Part shown: positions 7,789 through 10,126 of the stretch, in pieces | How the letters are laid out: the number at the start of each line of letters is the position of its first letter | Position numbering within the stretch: the stretch's first letter is position 1 | Origin: SZUA-181 sp964601765 | GTDB lineage: Bacteria; Pseudomonadota; Zetaproteobacteria; Mariprofundales; Mariprofundaceae | DNA: 10,126 nucleotides | Assembly (NCBI GenBank): GCA_964601765.1 | Contig: CAZROR010000063.1 | Span: forward strand, 1 to 10,126 | Direction: 5' to 3' | The notes under the pieces: generated by a model | Databases searched by the model: none | Seen by the model: only the letters and a program-made list of their open reading frames with translations | What the model was told of the DNA's origin: nothing | Program-made: the position numbers and the translations under genes

Positions 7789-7817
7789 ATAATATTAGTC
7801 AGTTATTATATTTTCAA
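7789..7817 (-). promoter_or_regulatory. Probable sigma-70 promoter of the repressor/pump/dioxygenase operon
   Basis: On the minus strand TTGAAA (7812-7817) and TATTAT (7789-7794) are separated by 17 bases, a near-consensus pair. Transcription would start close to 7782, almost on the annotated ATG. That implies either leaderless translation or use of the GTG at 7752. A perfect TATAAT also occurs at 7805-7810 but has only weak -35 partners. Confidence 0.55.
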
Positions 7818-7820
7818 TAT
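7789..7820. promoter_or_regulatory. Candidate repressor operator: two AT-rich inverted repeats
   Basis: ATAATA-N9-TATTAT (7789-7809) is a perfect inverted repeat whose left arm is the -10 element of the proposed promoter. ATATT-TTC-AATAT (7808-7820) is a second inverted repeat covering the -35. Binding of an ArsR dimer at either would block RNA polymerase. AT-rich inverted repeats at the promoter are usual for this family. That this is the actual operator is inferred from position and symmetry. Confidence 0.5.
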
Positions 7821-7912
7821 GTGATACAACATAAAGGCAAGTAGTGATATTCGGTGGAGTGAGCCAGTAGCCAACAGGTTGCCGACATGGGCCAAAGAAA
7901 ACACAACTGCGC

Positions 7913-8356
7913 TCAGACGCGGGACAGGAACATGGCGCTGTTGATGTCGCCGATGCTGATCATGCCAATCAGTCGACCACCTTCGGAAACAGGAATGCGG
8001 CGCAGGTTCTTCAGTCCCATGTAGGAGGCCGCTTTCAGGACCGGATCGTCCGGTGCCACTGTCATAGGATTGGGCGTCATGATGTCTCTGGCTGTCATGC
8101 CGAGCACCCTGTCATAGCTTTCTTCCATTTCCTCGAAGTCGCGCGCATGCACGTTGTCGTGGACGTAATCGCCCATATTCGGGTACATCGGCAGCATGAT
8201 ATCGCGCACCGTAACAATGCCCACGAGCTCGTCATTGTCTTTGACAACCGGAATCGAGCCGCAATGGCGCATGATGATTTTCCTGACGATAGACTTGACG
8301 GAATCGTCCGGCCTGGCAGTTAGTGCTCCCCGGGTCATGGCATCGCGAACCAGCAT
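7913..8356 (-). CDS. Two-CBS-domain protein
   Basis: A 147-residue soluble protein consisting of a tandem CBS pair (Bateman module) and little else. The first CBS domain covers about residues 1-60 (VRDAMTRGALTARPDDSV, then GSIPVVKDNDELVGIVTVRD). The second covers about 86-147 (ARDIMTPNPMTVAPDDPV, then RRIPVSEGGRLIGMISIGD). An acidic linker (DFEEMEESYD) joins them. Stand-alone CBS pairs often bind adenine nucleotides and regulate a partner; the ligand and partner here are unknown. The frame is open to a TTG at 8362, but ATG 8356 is preferred because GGGGG (8363-8367) lies 6 bases upstream. A 130-base gap containing the operon promoter separates it from the repressor gene, so it is probably a separate unit. 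No clear terminator follows it; the bases after its stop on the minus strand are T-rich but only a very weak hairpin precedes them. Confidence 0.85.
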   Translation of the reverse strand: MLVRDAMTRGALTARPDDSVKSIVRKIIMRHCGSIPVVKDNDELVGIVTVRDIMLPMYPNMGDYVHDNVHARDFEEMEESYDRVLGMTARDIMTPNPMTVAPDDPVLKAASYMGLKNLRRIPVSEGGRLIGMISIGDINSAMFLSRV

Positions 8357-8362
8357 GATCAA

Positions 8363-8415
8363 CCCCCATCTCCCATGAATCTCGAAAAGAGAAACGCTAG
8401 CATGGGTGAGGTGGG
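8363..8415 (-). promoter_or_regulatory. Leader inverted repeat that could hide the CBS gene ribosome-binding site
   Basis: Imperfect complementary arms lie at 8365-8377 and 8401-8415 (CCCATCTCCCATG against CATGGGTGAGGTGGG on the plus strand), with a 23-base loop that holds a smaller TCTC-GAAAA-GAGA hairpin. In the minus-strand transcript the second arm contains the G-rich Shine-Dalgarno region just before ATG 8356. Pairing would be 4, 2 and 6 bases, interrupted by one mismatch and a two-base bulge. No U-tract follows, so it does not look like a terminator for the upstream lipoprotein gene. A regulatory role is inferred. Confidence 0.35.
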
Positions 8416-8443
8416 TGTAAATGCCTGGCTGTTACGTGACCAG

Positions 8444-8836
8444 CTATCGTTTGTGGAAGGTGATGGCCTGCTCTTCCGGCAGGGTCAGCCTGATTTCTGC
8501 CCGCTTCCGGTTTGCGATGTCAACGGTGGCCGGGCCAGTCCAGACTCGGCCCATGGCTATCCCGATTCGATTATCCTTGAACATCTCGTATTCGGATACC
8601 AGGCGAACCGGTGGCGCATGTGCCGGCAGAATAATTTTCACCGTGCCATCACGGTAAAAGCGTATGCTGCCTGGTTGTCCCGTGGGGACCCATTCACCGG
8701 TCAGAAAGCCGGCCAGGTCCGGAGGGACCGGGTCGCTGGCCTGCACACAGGCGGTCAGGGCCAGGAATAAGGGAGGGATCAGCCGTTTGGCCCAGATACT
8801 GCGGAGGTTCCCCTCCACAGTTGTGATTGTGGCCAT
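8444..8836 (-). CDS. Small hypothetical lipoprotein
   Basis: I do not recognise the family. The 130-residue product has a basic N-region (NLRSIWAKRL), a hydrophobic stretch IPPLFLALTAC and a lipobox LTAC with Cys30, so it should be a lipid-anchored envelope protein. The mature part (about 100 residues) contains GEWVPTGQPGSIRFYRDGTV, a pattern of small beta-rich, lipocalin-like envelope proteins, and ends TLPEEQAITFHKR. This resemblance is only suggestive. ATG 8836 is chosen because GGGGG (8842-8846) lies 5 bases upstream; the frame remains open to 8929, but that would place 31 unlikely residues before the signal peptide. It has its own probable promoter, and the IS lies just upstream. The gap to the CBS gene is 87 bases. 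Confidence 0.65.
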   Translation of the reverse strand: MATITTVEGNLRSIWAKRLIPPLFLALTACVQASDPVPPDLAGFLTGEWVPTGQPGSIRFYRDGTVKIILPAHAPPVRLVSEYEMFKDNRIGIAMGRVWTGPATVDIANRKRAEIRLTLPEEQAITFHKR

Positions 8837-8877
8837 GTTCACCCCCTGCCCGGAACCTGCGTGCAATAGCCCGTTCA

Positions 8878-8897
8878 GTCCGCATCGGACCTGTCCG
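8878..8897. repeat. Alternating GTCCG/CGGAC triple repeat in the lipoprotein leader
   Basis: The plus strand reads GTCCG-CAT-CGGAC-CT-GTCCG. The central CGGAC can pair with either flanking GTCCG, giving two mutually exclusive inverted repeats (8878-8890 and 8886-8897). They lie at the transcription start expected from the promoter at 8902-8929. This could be an operator or chance in GC-rich DNA. Confidence 0.4.
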
Positions 8898-8901
8898 GAG
8901 C

Positions 8902-8929
8902 ATGATAGCAACTGGCTGTCCAGCTTCAA
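8902..8929 (-). promoter_or_regulatory. Probable promoter of the lipoprotein gene
   Basis: On the minus strand TTGAAG (8924-8929) and TATCAT (8902-8907) are separated by 16 bases; each differs from consensus by one or two bases. The -35 element ends 5 bases from the left end of the insertion sequence, so the promoter core appears to have survived the insertion while anything upstream was displaced. Confidence 0.45.
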
Positions 8930-8934
8930 TCACC

Positions 8935-8966
8935 TGTGCTGGTTCACCACATATGAGACACGGAGG
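8935..8966 (+). repeat. Left terminal inverted repeat of the IS
   Basis: About 32 bases beginning TGTGCTGGTTCA. It matches the reverse complement of 10041-10073 in blocks CTGGTTCA, ATATGAG and GAGG with one single-base gap. It ends just before the transposase stop codon. Confidence 0.75.
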
Positions 8967-8968
8967 CA

Positions 8969-9982
8969 TCATGCCGCCTTCTTGCGGTTGATGCTGGCAA
9001 GATACTTTGCAGGTGGGATGAGGTTCAAGGCCTTGTGCGGCCGGATGTGGTTGTAAATGTGCTGCCACTTCTTTGCGGCTTTACGCACTTCGGCAATGGT
9101 GGTTCCGACCTCGAAAAAGCTGAAGAACTCGTAGCGGTCGATGCCATTGGCGCGCTCGACATGACCATTCAGCCTGGGGGAGCGAGGCGGCAGCACGATC
9201 AGCGGAATGTCTTGCTCCATGCAAGCCTGCTCGAACTCGCCCATGAACTCCGAGCTGCCATCCACCTGGATGCGCCGTACCGGGAATGGCATTTCGGCCA
9301 GCGCTTCCTCCAGCGCCATCCTCGCGCATCGGCTGGTCGCGCGGGAATAGATGCCCTGCACCTTCCACCGGCTCACCACATCCACCGCCGTGAACTGCCT
9401 GATCGTCAGGCCGGGAAGCAGATGGATGGTCACTGTGTCGATTTGCACCAGATCACCCGGAAGCTTCGCCCTGAAGCCCTTGGGCATGCGCATCGCGTGC
9501 GGACGCTGGCACCGCACGCGCTTCCTTGCCTTGCCCATGGTCTGAAGAACCGGAGACAGCGGCACCTCGCCCCGACGGATCAGGTCGCTCAATATCCGGC
9601 CCACCGTCGATTCCGACACCGAAAAGCCTTCATCCCGAAGCAACGGCGTCAGCTTCTCCTTGCCCCAGCCATATTGCAGGCGCAAACGCTTTACATGGAT
9701 CACCAGCCACGGATTCCACTGCCTGCAACGTACACGCCTCGGACGACGGCCCCCAGGCTCCAGACCCTTCGGGCCATAAGCCCGCAAACGCTCGCGCCAG
9801 CGGTAATACGTCGGCTTCGGCACACCCGCAACACGGCAGGCATCCAACGCGCTCAGTCCCTGGCTTCGGCCATGCTCCACTCGATCCAGTATCTCCAGAC
9901 GACGCCGAGCCTCCGCACTCAGCTCCGTCAACACCAACTTCGAGGCGCGACAAATCGCGCCCGACATCCCTATAATCCGCAT
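8969..9982 (-). CDS. IS481-like DDE transposase
   Basis: A 337-residue transposase. The N-terminal third is a helix-turn-helix region (GLSALDACRVAGVPKPTYYR, residues 43-62, then a second helical segment with YGWGKEKLTPLLRDEGFSVS). The catalytic rve-type core follows. Asp182 is in VQIDTVTI, Asp241 in QVDGSSEF and Glu276 in NGHVERANG; the last two are 35 residues apart, giving a complete DDE triad. The C-terminus has the family pattern YNHIRPHKALNLIPPAKYL. ATG 9982 is preferred over a TTG frame opening at 10018 because AAGGAGG (9988-9994) lies 5 bases upstream. No frameshift or premature stop is seen, so the enzyme is probably functional. The stop codon lies almost on the left inverted repeat. 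Confidence 0.9.
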   Translation of the reverse strand: MRIIGMSGAICRASKLVLTELSAEARRRLEILDRVEHGRSQGLSALDACRVAGVPKPTYYRWRERLRAYGPKGLEPGGRRPRRVRCRQWNPWLVIHVKRLRLQYGWGKEKLTPLLRDEGFSVSESTVGRILSDLIRRGEVPLSPVLQTMGKARKRVRCQRPHAMRMPKGFRAKLPGDLVQIDTVTIHLLPGLTIRQFTAVDVVSRWKVQGIYSRATSRCARMALEEALAEMPFPVRRIQVDGSSEFMGEFEQACMEQDIPLIVLPPRSPRLNGHVERANGIDRYEFFSFFEVGTTIAEVRKAAKKWQHIYNHIRPHKALNLIPPAKYLASINRKKAA

Positions 9983-10040
9983 CAGGGCCTCCTTCTTCTC
10001 GTGATGTTCCAACCACAAGAATGGAGGCCCTCCCTCTCTA

Positions 10041-10073
10041 CCTCAATGCCTCATATCTATCTGAACCAGGACA
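10041..10073 (-). repeat. Right terminal inverted repeat of the IS
   Basis: About 33 bases, reading inward on the minus strand from TGTCCTGGTTCA. The terminal 12 bases differ from the left end at one position. It lies 58 bases upstream of the transposase start. Confidence 0.75.
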
Positions 10074-10126
10074 ACACCGGCATGGCCACATGGTCGCCCG
10101 CCAAATCGGCGGGGGACGCGTGGCGT
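10074..10126. other. IS flank with GC-rich inverted repeat, no gene called
   Basis: CCCGCC-AAATC-GGCGGG at 10097-10113 is a perfect six-base-pair GC stem with a five-base loop. No T-tract follows on either strand, so it is not a typical terminator. Plus-strand frames from ATG 10021 and ATG 10046 stay open to the window edge, but the stretch is too short to judge. Confidence 0.3.

Larger units (their letters stand above)
8935..10073 (-). mobile_element. IS481-like insertion sequence, about 1139 bp
   Basis: One full-length DDE transposase gene is flanked by imperfect terminal inverted repeats. Both ends begin TGT: TGTGCTGGTTCA at 8935 on the plus strand and TGTCCTGGTTCA from 10073 on the minus strand (11 of 12 identical). 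Further matches follow inward (ATATGAG in both). A single gene, a TGT terminus and a length near 1.1 kb fit the IS481 family. No exact target duplication abuts these ends, but CACC occurs at 8931-8934 and 10075-10078, which would be a 4-base duplication if the right end is one base further out. Nothing in the element appears broken. Confidence 0.8.

Noticed and set aside
7840..7912. Rho-independent terminator after the CBS gene
   Set aside because: The bases after the stop are T-rich in places, but the only preceding stem is about three base pairs.
10097..10113. GC stem as a transcription terminator
   Set aside because: No T-run follows the stem on either strand.
1..10126. CRISPR array, tRNA or rRNA
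   Set aside because: No regularly spaced repeats, cloverleaf pattern or conserved rRNA segment was seen on reading through.

Overview
The window reads as a piece of a proteobacterial chromosome, with GC in the mid-50s by eye. The gene families fit a sulfur- or sulfide-handling gammaproteobacterium or Acidithiobacillus-like organism, but no housekeeping marker is present, so the lineage is not settled. All ten supported genes lie on the minus strand.

Positions 7782 down to 23 hold a tightly packed seven-gene operon. In transcription order it encodes an ArsR-family repressor, a TolC-type outer-membrane channel, a periplasmic adaptor, an RND inner-membrane pump, a small DUF2892 membrane protein, an ETHE1/Blh-type persulfide dioxygenase and a TauE/SafE (TSUP) exporter. 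Junctions are ATGA overlaps or gaps of 3 to 6 bases, except for a 66-base gap before the dioxygenase that holds two palindromes. The repressor has cysteines at residues 29 and 95. That spacing, and the surrounding RL-x-x-LC and YCP motifs, match the persulfide-sensing pair of the BigR/SqrR/YgaV group. The simplest model is a sulfide/persulfide detoxification operon: the repressor senses persulfide, the dioxygenase makes sulfite and the TSUP protein exports it. The unusual part is the complete RND tripartite pump placed between the sensor and the sulfur enzymes; its substrate is unknown. An AT-rich promoter with overlapping inverted repeats lies just upstream of the repressor.

Positions 7913-8356 encode a two-CBS-domain protein whose ribosome-binding site lies in one arm of a long imperfect inverted repeat. 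Positions 8444-8836 encode a small unrecognised lipoprotein with its own likely promoter and a triple GTCCG repeat near the predicted transcription start. An IS481-like insertion sequence (8935-10073) with imperfect terminal inverted repeats lies 5 bases upstream of that promoter. The last 53 bases contain a GC-rich inverted repeat and no callable gene.

Annotated starts were revised where Shine-Dalgarno sites and family alignments favour an internal codon (dioxygenase, RND pump, TolC, CBS protein, lipoprotein, transposase).
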